Notes: generated from the sequence alone by a model not told the origin. A stretch of 30,109 nt of DNA from DATLFA01 sp039934635 (GCA_039934635.1 JBDTLT010000047.1:1-30109); one strand, 5' to 3'. Shown: positions 15,837 to 23,002, counted from the first letter of the stretch. Made by a program: numbers and translations.

Positions 15837-16118
15837 TTGTCGAGAATTAGCAACGGCGCAGCGATCGTGGGCGAACGAGTTGACGCATGGTTCACCTCAT
15901 TCGGGCGCGCGGCGATCGACGTCGGTCTCAACGGTGTCACGTTTCTCGATGCCGCGTCGCTGAGAGTGTTGTTGGCAGCGGTGAGGCGCAACCCGAACCC
16001 GCGGGTGGTGCGGGTAAGCCCGGTTGTGCAACGGGTGCTCGATTTGACGGGTACCACCGGCGCGCTCGTCGGCACGGCGAACCGAGGGTCTGTGCGACGA
16101 CTGTTTACCTCTGGTTGA
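15837..16118 (+). CDS. STAS-domain anti-sigma-factor antagonist-like protein, N-terminally short or frameshifted
   Basis: 93 residues from a TTG. The second half is clearly STAS: NGVTFLDAASLRVLLAA, then PRVVRVSPVVQRVLDLTG. STAS proteins of the RsbV/SpoIIAA type release a sigma factor by binding its anti-sigma kinase. The phosphorylation motif DSSG or DSTG is replaced by DAAS, so the acceptor Ser/Thr is Ala. The first strand and helix (GEIDxxTAPxLR) are absent in this frame. Fragments resembling them appear in the two other frames just upstream (LEVDRTHQLR, NAPIARCRELATA), which suggests a frameshift or decay; a stop at 15813 blocks any longer in-frame start. The 3' end overlaps the end of the RsbP-like gene by 14 bp on the opposite strand. 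Confidence 0.65.
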   Translation: MSRISNGAAIVGERVDAWFTSFGRAAIDVGLNGVTFLDAASLRVLLAAVRRNPNPRVVRVSPVVQRVLDLTGTTGALVGTANRGSVRRLFTSG

Positions 16119-17316
16119 CGCGCGGGTGCGTCGGTCCGTCATCAAGGATTTGGATTGCGAACAAGATGATGTCGTCTCGTGGCGTGCCCCCTTGGAAATC
16201 GAGTACCTCGGTCAGAGTGGCGTCGCAGAGTTCCTGCGCCGATCGCGTGTGACGCGCGATCGTGTCGGTGAGGCGCCCCTCGCCGAAGAACTCGTCACCG
16301 TGTCGACCTTCGGTGACACCGTCGGTGTAGATCACTATCGTGTCGCCGGAATGTAGAGAGATCTTGCTGTCGTAGAGCCTCGGTGAATCGAACACACCGA
16401 TGAGGTTGCCGGGTCGCCCAAGCGCTGTCGCTGAGGCGTTGTCGCGCAGGAGTAGTGGTGGTGGGTGCCCGCCATTGCAGACCGTTGCAGTCCATCGACT
16501 CTTGGATTGGCGAAGGCGAATGATCGTGGCGGTGCAGAATCGGTCGGTTGTCGTGTCGCGAAGTAATACGGCGTTGAGGTTGCTCAATATCTGCGCTGGC
16601 GATCGTCGTCGGATCGCGGCGCTATGGATGGTGTAGCGGGCGAGTGCGGTGACCACTGCGGCCTCGGCGCCTTTGCCGGCGACGTCGCCGACGCTGATCA
16701 ACCAGTCGCCGGCACCAATCTGGGACACATCGTAGAAGTCGCCGCCGATTTGGTGGCCGTCTCCCGCCGGCCGGAACACGACGGCAAGGTCGAGGCCGGT
16801 GATGTTCGGCAAGGAGGGAGGTACCAGCGTTGTTTGCAGAGTGCGGGCGAGTTGACGCGCCCGCTGCTCCGATGCTTCCGCCTTCTGCTTGGCGAGCAGG
16901 AGTTCTGTCTCGTATCGGCGTCGGTCGGTGGCGTCGAACACGGCAGTACGGATCAGCCGTGCTCGGCCGTCTGGTCCGCGCTCGAGGATCGAATTGACCA
17001 AGACGGGCAGCCGTCGTCCGTCGGCACAGATGATGTCGAGCGCGATCTCGCGCGCAACTCCTTGCATTTGCAGCATGGGCGCGTAGTGCGTCTCGTGGTA
17101 GATGCGACCGCCGGCGGTCAGCAACGATGCGAATGTTCGTCGGCCGACGAGTTCGTCGACTCGGTAACCGGACAGCGCCGCCAGCGTCTCATTGACGCTG
17201 ACGATTGTTCCCTCGGGCGTGGTCGACAGGTAGCCACACGGCGCTCGTTGGTACAACTCGGCAGCGGCCTCGAGGGCGGCGCGGAGAACCTCGGGCGACT
17301 CCTCTCCATCCACCAT
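16105..17316 (-). CDS. rsbP: PAS-domain PP2C/SpoIIE serine phosphatase, RsbP-like
   Basis: 403 residues. A PAS sensor domain (about 18-130, with GTIVSVNETLAALSGY) is followed by a coiled-coil linker (about 133-163, ETELLLAKQKAEASEQRA) and a SpoIIE-type PP2C phosphatase. The metal-binding acidic residues are present: GGDFYD (191-196), GDVAGKG (210-216), YTDGVTEG (330-337) and RDDI (380-383). This is the architecture of B. subtilis RsbP, the energy-stress phosphatase that dephosphorylates the STAS antagonist RsbV. The gene directly upstream encodes an RsbQ-like hydrolase with a 6-bp gap, as in the B. subtilis rsbQ-rsbP operon. The start at ATG 17316 is acceptable. The protein is cytoplasmic, with no transmembrane segments. 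Confidence 0.88.
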   Translation of the reverse strand: MVDGEESPEVLRAALEAAAELYQRAPCGYLSTTPEGTIVSVNETLAALSGYRVDELVGRRTFASLLTAGGRIYHETHYAPMLQMQGVAREIALDIICADGRRLPVLVNSILERGPDGRARLIRTAVFDATDRRRYETELLLAKQKAEASEQRARQLARTLQTTLVPPSLPNITGLDLAVVFRPAGDGHQIGGDFYDVSQIGAGDWLISVGDVAGKGAEAAVVTALARYTIHSAAIRRRSPAQILSNLNAVLLRDTTTDRFCTATIIRLRQSKSRWTATVCNGGHPPPLLLRDNASATALGRPGNLIGVFDSPRLYDSKISLHSGDTIVIYTDGVTEGRHGDEFFGEGRLTDTIARHTRSAQELCDATLTEVLDFQGGTPRDDIILFAIQILDDGPTHPRVNQR

Positions 17317-17322
17317 GGTCCG

Positions 17323-18120
17323 TCAGCGATCGACGAATGCCGCGATGGCGGCGGCCGTCTCTTCGGGAGCGCTCAGATTCGGGCAGTGACCAGTCGCCCT
17401 CAGCATCACCAACGAACTGTCGGCGATCGCGTCGCGTACGTACTCGCCGACGGAAACCGGCGCGATGGCGTCGTTCGTGCACTGCACCACCAGCGTCGGT
17501 GTCTGCACACGGGCGAGGTCAGGCCGGTTGTCCGACATGAATGTCACCGTCGCGAAGTGGTGGGCAATTGCGGGGTCGGACCGACAAAAGCTGGCGGTCA
17601 GCTCGTCGCCCAGCCCTGGACGGTCTGGATTGCCCATGATCACCGGGGCCATCGCGCTCGACCAACCGAGATAGTTGCTTTCGAGCGAACCGAGCAGCTC
17701 GGTGATGTCCTGCTCGGAGAAGCCGCCGATGTACGAGCCGTCGTCGATGTACCGCGGCGACGGGCCGACAAGCACGAGTTTCGCAAAGCGCCCTGGCTCG
17801 GCGATCGCCGCCAATACGCCAATCATCGACGACACCGAGTGGCCGACGAACACGACGTCTTCGAGTTCCAGTTCGTGACAGATATCGAGGACGTCCCTGG
17901 CGTAACCGTCGAGGGTCGCGTAGCGGGCCGGATCAAAGGCGGACGCGTCCGAATCACCTGAGCCCACATGATCAAATAGCACGACCCGAAAGCGGTGCTC
18001 GAACTTCGGTGCGACAAAGCGCCACATGTGCTGATCGCAGCCGAATCCGTGGGCAAACATCAGTGGTTGGCCGTCGCGGCGACCCGAAATCTTGACGTTG
18101 TTGCGCTCGACGATCGTCAT
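17323..18120 (-). CDS. rsbQ: alpha/beta hydrolase RsbQ (partner of RsbP)
   Basis: 265 residues. The nucleophile elbow is GHSVS (Ser95), the acid Asp217 in TNDAIAP and the His245 in TGHCPNLS, the same triad spacing as B. subtilis RsbQ. Specific RsbQ-like stretches include VLVGPSPRYIDD, GGFSEQDI, NYLGWSSAMAP, PDRPGLGDELTASFCRSDPAIA and FMSDNRPDL. RsbQ hydrolyses an unidentified small molecule and is required for RsbP activity; it is also the bacterial relative of the plant receptors KAI2 and D14. The frame stays open upstream to about 18495, through the tRNA fragment, but similarity begins at the ATG at 18120. It is followed by rsbP after 6 bp. Confidence 0.9.
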   Translation of the reverse strand: MTIVERNNVKISGRRDGQPLMFAHGFGCDQHMWRFVAPKFEHRFRVVLFDHVGSGDSDASAFDPARYATLDGYARDVLDICHELELEDVVFVGHSVSSMIGVLAAIAEPGRFAKLVLVGPSPRYIDDGSYIGGFSEQDITELLGSLESNYLGWSSAMAPVIMGNPDRPGLGDELTASFCRSDPAIAHHFATVTFMSDNRPDLARVQTPTLVVQCTNDAIAPVSVGEYVRDAIADSSLVMLRATGHCPNLSAPEETAAAIAAFVDR

Positions 18121-18185
18121 GGGGCAACAGTACCCGTCGCATCGCGGGGCATCGATGGGGGGAGACCGTCGGCCCGACCAGGTGA

Positions 18186-18226
18186 TCGGGATGGGGAGAT
18201 TCGAACTCCCGACCCCTGCTCCCAAA
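18186..18226 (-). other. tRNA-Pro(UGG) 3' fragment: probable attachment site
   Basis: On the minus strand this reads: anticodon loop TTTGGGA (18226-18220), 3' half of the anticodon stem GCAGG, a short variable loop, a perfect T arm GGGAG-TTCGAAT-CTCCC, the acceptor strand CATCCCG and discriminator A. The matching 5' anticodon stem should follow at 18227-18231 but does not, and no D arm or 5' acceptor (CGGGATG) is present. Sequence that starts in the anticodon loop and ends at the tRNA 3' end is the usual attB/attR core of tyrosine integrases. The intact tRNA should then lie to the right, beyond the window, with the inserted element between. Confidence 0.75.
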
Positions 18227-18496
18227 TCGGCGTCGACACAAATCGCCGGCCTGGGGATATAGGTGAAATGGCTGGTCGGAGCTCGTTTCCGGGTGTGCGT
18301 GAGAGTGCGCGATGGTGCACGGTTGCGCAGTGCTAGTGGGGCGAAGGTTGCGAGCGCAATGAACTGCGCAGCCCCGACCGAGTGACTGGCGAAGCCGCGC
18401 ACATCATTGCCGGTAGGACGTATACGTCGATCGTCGACGCGAAGCGGGTGCATGCCCCGGTAGCCCTTCCCCTGCTCCACGAGTGTTGCGGCCAAC
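18227..18496. other. no recognisable gene next to the tRNA fragment
   Basis: 270 bases in which I see no gene with a convincing start, ribosome site or family match. A 77-codon plus-strand frame from GTG 18382 reads smoothly, but it has no ribosome site and I do not recognise it. This would be the inner edge of the proposed island. Confidence 0.4.
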
Positions 18497-18898
18497 TCAT
18501 TGAGGGCGAGACTGCAATTGTTGTACCGACAGGCATCTTTGATCAGTCGAGGTGTTCCGGGGGAGACGCCCGGGGCGTTGCAATGGTTTGCATGCCCCGA
18601 AGCGGGGTGCGTTGAGCGTGACTACAACGACATCGGGATGCCATGCCCGGTGCATGCGAGCGTCACGATGAAGCCAGTCGATCGGAACGCTCGACAACAT
18701 AACGCGCTGACGTCGCGGCGGGCGGCGTTTGGCTTCGACAACTCGGTCTGCGATGGCAACAAGTGTCTCTCCGTAACCGCGGGCTGTGGCGACCGTCGCC
18801 CTGGAGCACAGGACCGCTGTAGCAGTCGCGACGAGGGTAAGTGCCACCGTCCAGCGGTCATCGGCGAGCGCGATGGCGGCATGCACGGCGAGCGCCAT
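18497..18898 (-). CDS. possible small membrane protein
   Basis: Up to 133 residues from an ATG at 18898. A hydrophobic segment ALTLVATATAVLCSRATVATA is preceded by LAVHAAIALADDRW and followed by RGYGETLVAIADRVVEAKRR, a layout common in small actinobacterial membrane proteins with a cytoplasmic amphipathic helix. The part after about residue 65 has no protein-like pattern, and no ribosome site is visible. The frame continues upstream into a transposase scrap, so this may be a fusion of unrelated debris. Function unknown. Confidence 0.3.
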   Translation of the reverse strand: MALAVHAAIALADDRWTVALTLVATATAVLCSRATVATARGYGETLVAIADRVVEAKRRPPRRQRVMLSSVPIDWLHRDARMHRAWHPDVVVVTLNAPRFGACKPLQRPGRLPRNTSTDQRCLSVQQLQSRPQ

Positions 18899-18954
18899 GT
18901 ACACGCACGAGGCTGCAGTACATGTCGAGCCTCGTTCGCTGCATGTTATGTTCC

Positions 18955-19075
18955 ACGCGCAGGTGATCCGGTCACCTGGGTATCTCGCGGCGATGACGAA
19001 TCGTTCCCCGTTGAGCAACTCGTCGCGGGCGCGCCCGTTGAACGACTCGATCGACGCGTTCTGCCGGGGAAAAGG
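18955..19075 (-). pseudogene. IS3-type transposase (rve domain) remnant
   Basis: One minus-strand frame reads PRQNASIESFNGRARDELLN and then GERF (19063-18998). This matches the end of the integrase core of IS3-family OrfB proteins, where W-x-N-x-x-x-E-S-F-N-G-R-L-R-D-E is near invariant and the Glu is the last residue of the DDE triad. On both sides the frame leaves the family pattern, so only about 30 codons survive. There is no start, no partner ORF and no terminal repeats that I can identify. Confidence 0.7.
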
Positions 19076-19153
19076 ATCCAGCGTGTTGCATCGCGACTGC
19101 TCGGCCGTTGGGCGAACGACACAGACGGCGCCGCGGTCGGCTGCATACGTGGA

Positions 19154-19570
19154 TTAGCGGGTCGCGTGTCCTTCGGTGGTCGTAGATCCACCGGTCGTTC
19201 TGACGGGCACGTAGCAGTTGTCGTAGGCGGCCTGTTCGTCGCGACTGCTCGCCGGTATGTCCTGGACCTTCAGCCAATTGCGTGTAACTAGAGCGGCGAG
19301 ACCATCAGCCAGATGTGCGCGTTCTGTTGGTGGTAGGTGATGCCGGATCTGCTCAACGGTGGTGGCCAACCCGGCGAGCCACAGCATCTCGACTTGGAGG
19401 TAGTAATAGTTGAGATCCTCTTCCCGAGGTACGTACTTGGCGGAGCCGCTCGTTGACGCGTCACGATCAAGACCCCAGTACGGTGACGACACCCCACGCA
19501 GGCGGCGCGACCCTTGCCGATAGACGCGCACACCTCGTGTGGCTCGGCTTGCGAGGACCGTCGGTGTCAT
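19154..19570 (-). CDS. uncharacterised 138-aa protein, coupled to the gene before it
   Basis: I do not recognise this family. After a basic, weakly conserved head (MTPTVLASRATRGVRVYRQG), the protein-like part runs from REEDLNYYYLQVEMLWLAGL through TVEQIRHHLPPTERAHLADG to LVTRNWLKVQD. It is predicted to be mainly helical and soluble. The ATG at 19570 overlaps the stop of the 74-aa gene (19567-19791) as ATGA, which is good evidence that both are real and translated together. A GTG further in would also give a complete helical domain. Third-position GC is lower than in the left half of the window, as expected for acquired DNA. Confidence 0.5.
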   Translation of the reverse strand: MTPTVLASRATRGVRVYRQGSRRLRGVSSPYWGLDRDASTSGSAKYVPREEDLNYYYLQVEMLWLAGLATTVEQIRHHLPPTERAHLADGLAALVTRNWLKVQDIPASSRDEQAAYDNCYVPVRTTGGSTTTEGHATR

Positions 19571-19791
19571 GCGGCGATGCCCGTTGCAGAACCCGCAGCG
19601 TCGGCGTAGGCGCGCTCCTGCGATGCTCGCTGTCGGTGGCCCTCAGCAAGCCGCTGCGCGCATTGTGCCAGCAAGGCGTCGCCCAACGACTCAAAGAAGT
19701 CCGCGACCGCCGAATGGAATTCGGCGGTGCGATCCTGCACGGCGGCGCAGTGCACATGGGCGGCGCGACGGCGTTGCTCAATCAAGTTCAT
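19567..19791 (-). CDS. uncharacterised 74-aa helical protein
   Basis: A short Ala/Arg-rich protein beginning MNLIEQRRRAAHVHCAAVQDR. It has an amphipathic helix pattern through FHSAVADFFESLGDALLAQC and AQRLAEGHRQRASQERAYADA. It is soluble and probably a coiled coil or helical hairpin. The start is ATG 19791 with a weak GCAGGA ribosome site. It is followed by the 138-aa gene with a 4-bp ATGA overlap. A SigB-like promoter is possible at 19801-19826. No known function. Confidence 0.5.
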   Translation of the reverse strand: MNLIEQRRRAAHVHCAAVQDRTAEFHSAVADFFESLGDALLAQCAQRLAEGHRQRASQERAYADAAGSATGIAA

Positions 19792-19800
19792 CCTGCTGCG

Positions 19801-19826
19801 TTAGCCGGGCGGGCATGGGCCGAAAC
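19801..19826 (-). promoter_or_regulatory. weak SigB/SigF-like promoter
   Basis: GTTT (19826-19823), a 16-bp spacer and GGCTAA (19806-19801; one mismatch to GGGTAA) lie just before the 74-aa gene. The transcript would have an almost absent leader. Chance occurrence is quite possible. Confidence 0.3.
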
Positions 19827-20237
19827 GCAACACAACCAAATGCCTTCATCATGTAACACTCAGAAGGGGGCCGGGGGCCACGGCGCCAGCTCGACGGCAG
19901 GATGCCACAGGTCAGCTCCTACCGCGCCGCATTCCATTGCCATCGAAGTTCTTTGACCGGCGACGAATTCGCTGACGACATCGTGGCGTTCGCCTCCCTG
20001 TGACATTCCCGCCACGTAAAATCGTCCCTTCGAGATCTGGCAGGACGGCCAGCGCAGCGACCCCCCGATGACTCAAACAGCGTGACGACAGCGGGTCGGA
20101 CTGATCCACTTGTATCGGTGTCGACGCCACGGCACCGGCAAGCGCCTCCAACCAGTGGCGTTATGTCGGTGTACGCAGGCAAACCGATCGACTAGCGGAC
20201 CGGGTCCCACAGATGACCGCGCATCGCATCAACAAGT
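19827..20237. other. about 410 bases without a supported gene
   Basis: Open frames here lack ribosome sites and protein-like composition. I see no tRNA, repeat or transposase signature. Confidence 0.4.
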
Positions 20238-20459
20238 TTATGCGGCTGCTATTTCGCTGCGTGGGGCGGCGAGGGCGCGTACGAGTCGATCCGCTGGGGT
20301 TTCAATGTCTTGTCGGCGAACGAGTCGGAACGCTCGCCGAGCTGAGCATCCGCTCACGGCGATGACGAGTTCGGCGAGACGAATCTCGAGTAGCAGTTCT
20401 TCCTCGAAATCGACGTCGTGGAACTCGGCGTCGGTCGGTCGTAGCAGAGTCGCGGGCAT
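20238..20459 (-). CDS. uncharacterised 73-aa acidic/helical protein
   Basis: Starts MPATLLRPTDAEFHDVDFEE and continues ELLLEIRLAELVIAVSGCSARRAF to RRQDIETPADRLVRALAAP. The composition is protein-like: an acidic first half, then a helix and a basic end. I chose the ATG at 20459 because AGAAGG lies 6 bases before it; an ATG nine codons upstream has no such site. There are no membrane segments. I know of no family. It stands alone in the gene-poor part of the proposed island. Confidence 0.5.
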   Translation of the reverse strand: MPATLLRPTDAEFHDVDFEEELLLEIRLAELVIAVSGCSARRAFRLVRRQDIETPADRLVRALAAPRSEIAAA

Positions 20460-20553
20460 CTTGACCTTCTTTGGCTCGGACAGCATGCAAGGATTACCCG
20501 CACGACACGGGTTCCTATCTAGGCCGTTCGGCCGGTTGTGGTTTGACGCTCGA

Positions 20554-20769
20554 TTAGCGAGGCGCTCGTTCTCGTCGCCGAGACCGGCACCAAATTCGCG
20601 GCTCGTGGCGCGTGGAGGCCGTTGCGCAAGTTCGCGCGGTAGTCGTCGTCGAATCGCCGCCTGCTATCCGATGGCCAGGCGAACCAGGGATTAGTACGAC
20701 GGCGGTGATCACCGCAGAGACAAGTAGTGAGCCGAGGCAACCCAGACGACGGGAGAAGAATAGGAACAC
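20554..20769 (-). CDS. small single-pass membrane protein (GTG start)
   Basis: 71 residues. It begins VFLFFSRRLGCLGSLLVSAV and continues ITAVVLI: a membrane helix headed by an F-F-S-x-R-L-G-C-L-G-S motif that recurs in very short actinobacterial membrane peptides (from memory; not searched). The remaining 45 residues are Arg- and Thr-rich and may be a read-through tail. The start is GTG 20769 with a GGGGA stretch about 10 bases upstream. Function unknown. Confidence 0.45.
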   Translation of the reverse strand: MFLFFSRRLGCLGSLLVSAVITAVVLIPGSPGHRIAGGDSTTTTARTCATASTRHEPRIWCRSRRRERAPR

Positions 20770-20988
20770 ATCTGATGCTTCCCCTTGGTAAAGGATCGAA
20801 ACCGTGCACCGTGGGCACAGGTGCGAATGCAGTTGGTTCCCGCCGCGATGACAGTCCTGCATCGAAGCTTTGTTGCGGATCGCCGACCGGGGTGGCTCTA
20901 TACGAGCGCTCGTGACGAGCCCGCGGGTCTTGCCCATATCCACGGATGGGCCACTGGCTCGGGCAGCGGTTTTGTGTGGACATGAACT

Positions 20989-21220
20989 GCGGTGGGCGCT
21001 GCCAGAGGAGCCGACCAGCCAAGTCGCGGTCATTCGCTGCCGGACGCGATTTTCGGGAAGTTGTTTGGTGCGTACGCCACCGCCACTGAAGTCGCGCACG
21101 CGGTCACCGCTGTGCTCGACGCAAGGCCTACCGCGGAGTGGCGCAGCGAATCGCGGCGTCGATAGAGGCAAAGCCCTCACCCCACGATGTCGCTGCCGCC
21201 CTCGAACGGCTCGCGTGAAG
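20989..21220 (+). pseudogene. possible frameshifted gene fragment
   Basis: One frame reads LPDAIFGKLFGAYATATEVA and HAVTAVLDARPTAEW before a stop at about 21167. An overlapping frame then reads VAQRIAASIEAKPSPHDVAAALERLA to a TGA at about 21220. Both halves look like helices of one soluble protein that has suffered a frameshift. I cannot name the family. It could also be chance. Confidence 0.25.
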
Positions 21221-21340
21221 CATTGCGGACAACCACCCGCCGGCGATGAAGCCGCTACGGATGGAGTGCAACGCCAACTTTCGCCTCGCGGCGGGGGCCT
21301 TGTTCAGACTGAGCGACGTTGTCGCGCAGCGGTGTTCGCT

Positions 21341-22195
21341 TCAAGTGCGGGGCGCTTGGAGTCGTCGGTGAGGAAATGTCTTCAGGCAGAATACGCCGTA
21401 GGCCACGAAGCCGATCGCAACGATCGCTACGACGAGGCGGCCCCAGGGTTGCAATGCGACACGGCGCAGTGCGCCGTCGAGGCCGGTCGCGTCACTCACT
21501 GTGTAAGTGATCGCCGCCCGCAAAAGGAACAAGCCGACGAGTCCGGTGGCGGTTCCGCGTCCCAATTCTCCGACGACGCCAAGGGTCTTCGTTAGACGCC
21601 GGTTGTGCTGCGACATCCCGGAGAGGTCGAGCTCGTCGGTCACGTCGCGTTTCGCGGCGCTACGGAGGCTGTAGAGCCCGACAGCGATGACGATCAACCC
21701 AAATACGCCAACGACGAATTGCCCAGCGGCATGCGACATGATCCTGCCCGACAACGTGGTGACGCGCGTGTTGCTGTCAGTGGACGTCGCGTGAGAACGC
21801 GACAGCGACACCGCAGTGATCGCGAGCGCAATGTAGATCGCTGCGGTGATTACAAAGCCGATGCGCTTAATCATCGTCATCGCTGCCGGTTCGCCGGGCA
21901 TCACCGCCGAGACAAGGCGCCACGCGGCGTAGAGCAGCAATCCAAGCGCCAGAATCCACAGCAGTACGCTTCCGCCTGGACCGTCGCTGACGGTTTTCAG
22001 TGCTCCGAGCGGACTCGCCTCGTCCTCGTTGACCGTCGACCAGCCGAACGACCTCAACGTGATGATCATGGCCAAGATCCCCGCAATCACATAGACAACT
22101 CCCGCCGCGGCAAAACCCACGCGCCCAGCCGTAACGACCCGGGGATGGTCTGCCGCAACGCGACGCGCTCGCTTCGAGCCCACTACAGCACGCAT
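21341..22195 (-). CDS. DUF1206 membrane protein
   Basis: 284 residues, about six helices in three repeated pairs, the DUF1206 layout. Each repeat opens with a related phrase: AGRVGFAAAGVVYVIAG, IKRIGFVITAAIYIALA and VGELGRGTATGLVGLFLL, and each second helix has a G-x-Y/F pattern (LLLYAAWRL, AVGLYSLRSA, FVAYGVFCLK). The function is unknown; members are common in Actinobacteria. The start is ATG 22195. A GTTT-N16-GGGAA sequence upstream resembles a stress sigma factor promoter. Confidence 0.88.
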   Translation of the reverse strand: MRAVVGSKRARRVAADHPRVVTAGRVGFAAAGVVYVIAGILAMIITLRSFGWSTVNEDEASPLGALKTVSDGPGGSVLLWILALGLLLYAAWRLVSAVMPGEPAAMTMIKRIGFVITAAIYIALAITAVSLSRSHATSTDSNTRVTTLSGRIMSHAAGQFVVGVFGLIVIAVGLYSLRSAAKRDVTDELDLSGMSQHNRRLTKTLGVVGELGRGTATGLVGLFLLRAAITYTVSDATGLDGALRRVALQPWGRLVVAIVAIGFVAYGVFCLKTFPHRRLQAPRT

Positions 22196-22243
22196 AACAC
22201 TTCCAGCCGGTCACGCACTCTTGCATCGATCACCGAAGCTGCG

Positions 22244-22268
22244 TTCCCGCGCCCAGCCGCTAGCAAAC
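22244..22268 (-). promoter_or_regulatory. SigB/SigF-like promoter before the DUF1206 gene
   Basis: GTTT (22268-22265, preceded by GG as in the SigF consensus), a 16-bp spacer and GGGAA (22248-22244; one mismatch to GGGTA), about 49 bp before the ATG at 22195. Confidence 0.4.
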
Positions 22269-22281
22269 CCTGCACGCGATA

Positions 22282-22305
22282 CGGCTCGTTCACCCGAACG
22301 AGCCG
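22282..22305. repeat. perfect 10-bp stem hairpin in a divergent promoter region
   Basis: CGGCTCGTTC pairs perfectly with GAACGAGCCG around a 4-nt loop. It lies between the divergent DUF1206 and 94-aa genes with no T-run, so it is more likely an operator or RNA hairpin than a terminator. Confidence 0.6.
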
Positions 22306-22416
22306 CATTCGAGGCGACGGCGTTTCGCACGAACCAGAGGATGAGAAGGAGTGATCCGCTAAACCGGGATGATGTGGGCGTCGATGGGATCAGAGCCCAC
22401 TTCCCCGGAGGTTCTC

Positions 22417-22701
22417 ATGTCGAATCGCAGCAGAGTTGACCCTGTGTCGTCAGGTACGTGTTATCTCGTGACGACGATTGAGAACCGCCCTCCAGAGCGG
22501 TTGGACGACTTCGTGATGGACGACGTGGTGACGCTGACTGTTGCATCGGCTCACCAGGTAGTGACGATCGAAGGCTCGTCCCGACTCGATGGCGACTCGA
22601 TACTCGTCTATGAGAAAGACGGCGACGGCAAAGACGTCAGGACTTGGCGTATCAAGCAACAGCACGGCCGCTTCGAAGCATACGAACGCTCCATGTACTG
22701 A
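22417..22701 (+). CDS. uncharacterised 94-aa protein
   Basis: Starts MSNRSRVDPVSSGTCYLVTT and contains RPPERLDDFVMDDVVTLTVA, then SSRLDGDSILVYEKDGDGKD and a closing VRTWRIKQQHGRFEAYERSMY. Alternating hydrophobic residues suggest a small beta-rich fold. It has no membrane helix or signal peptide. The ATG at 22417 has an ideal GGAGG site (22407-22411), so it is very likely a real gene. A 6-bp inverted repeat (GTGGGC...GCCCAC, 22374-22400) lies just before it. I do not recognise the family. Confidence 0.65.
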   Translation: MSNRSRVDPVSSGTCYLVTTIENRPPERLDDFVMDDVVTLTVASAHQVVTIEGSSRLDGDSILVYEKDGDGKDVRTWRIKQQHGRFEAYERSMY

Positions 22702-23002
22702 GCGGGGCAGGCGACAACGCAAACGGATCTTGTTTGCCTCCGATATTTGCACCGTGCCGACTCGCGGTACCCAGGGCATCGGGGCGCCGAGGGTTGCGCC
22801 GTAACGGGCGCCGGCATTGTGGTGGTGGCGATGCCGGTCGACATGTCAGTCGTGTTCGGGACGGTGGTTTTGCCGTGATTTTGTTCAACACGGCAGGCAT
22901 CGGTCGAATGCCATCTGACAGTGCGCACGCAAGGGGCAAAACAGTCAGGTCGAGCCGCCCCAGATACCCTGATTGCTCTGACTTTCGATCAGGAGGCTCG
23001 AA
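22702..23002. other. intergenic region with two 7-bp inverted repeats
   Basis: No gene is supported here. CCGGCAT...ATGCCGG (22811-22837, 13-nt loop) and TGCCGTG...CACGGCA (22871-22895, 11-nt loop) are both perfect. The first could end the 94-aa gene's transcript; the second could be an operator of the gene at 23003, whose AGGAGG site is at 22991-22996. Confidence 0.45.

Noticed and set aside
18181..18260. complete tRNA gene on the minus strand
   Set aside because: The 5' acceptor, D arm and 5' anticodon stem are missing, so it is a fragment and not a functional tRNA.
18330..18540. possible phage-integrase C-terminal fragment on the minus strand
   Set aside because: Short phrases (LAATLVEQG, then VLPAMM in another frame) recall integrase ends, but the catalytic Arg-His-Arg-Tyr residues are not visible and frame changes would be needed. 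Too weak to call.
18500..19291. 263-codon plus-strand frame
   Set aside because: It is Cys- and Arg-rich without family pattern and opposes the transposase scrap, so it is probably chance.
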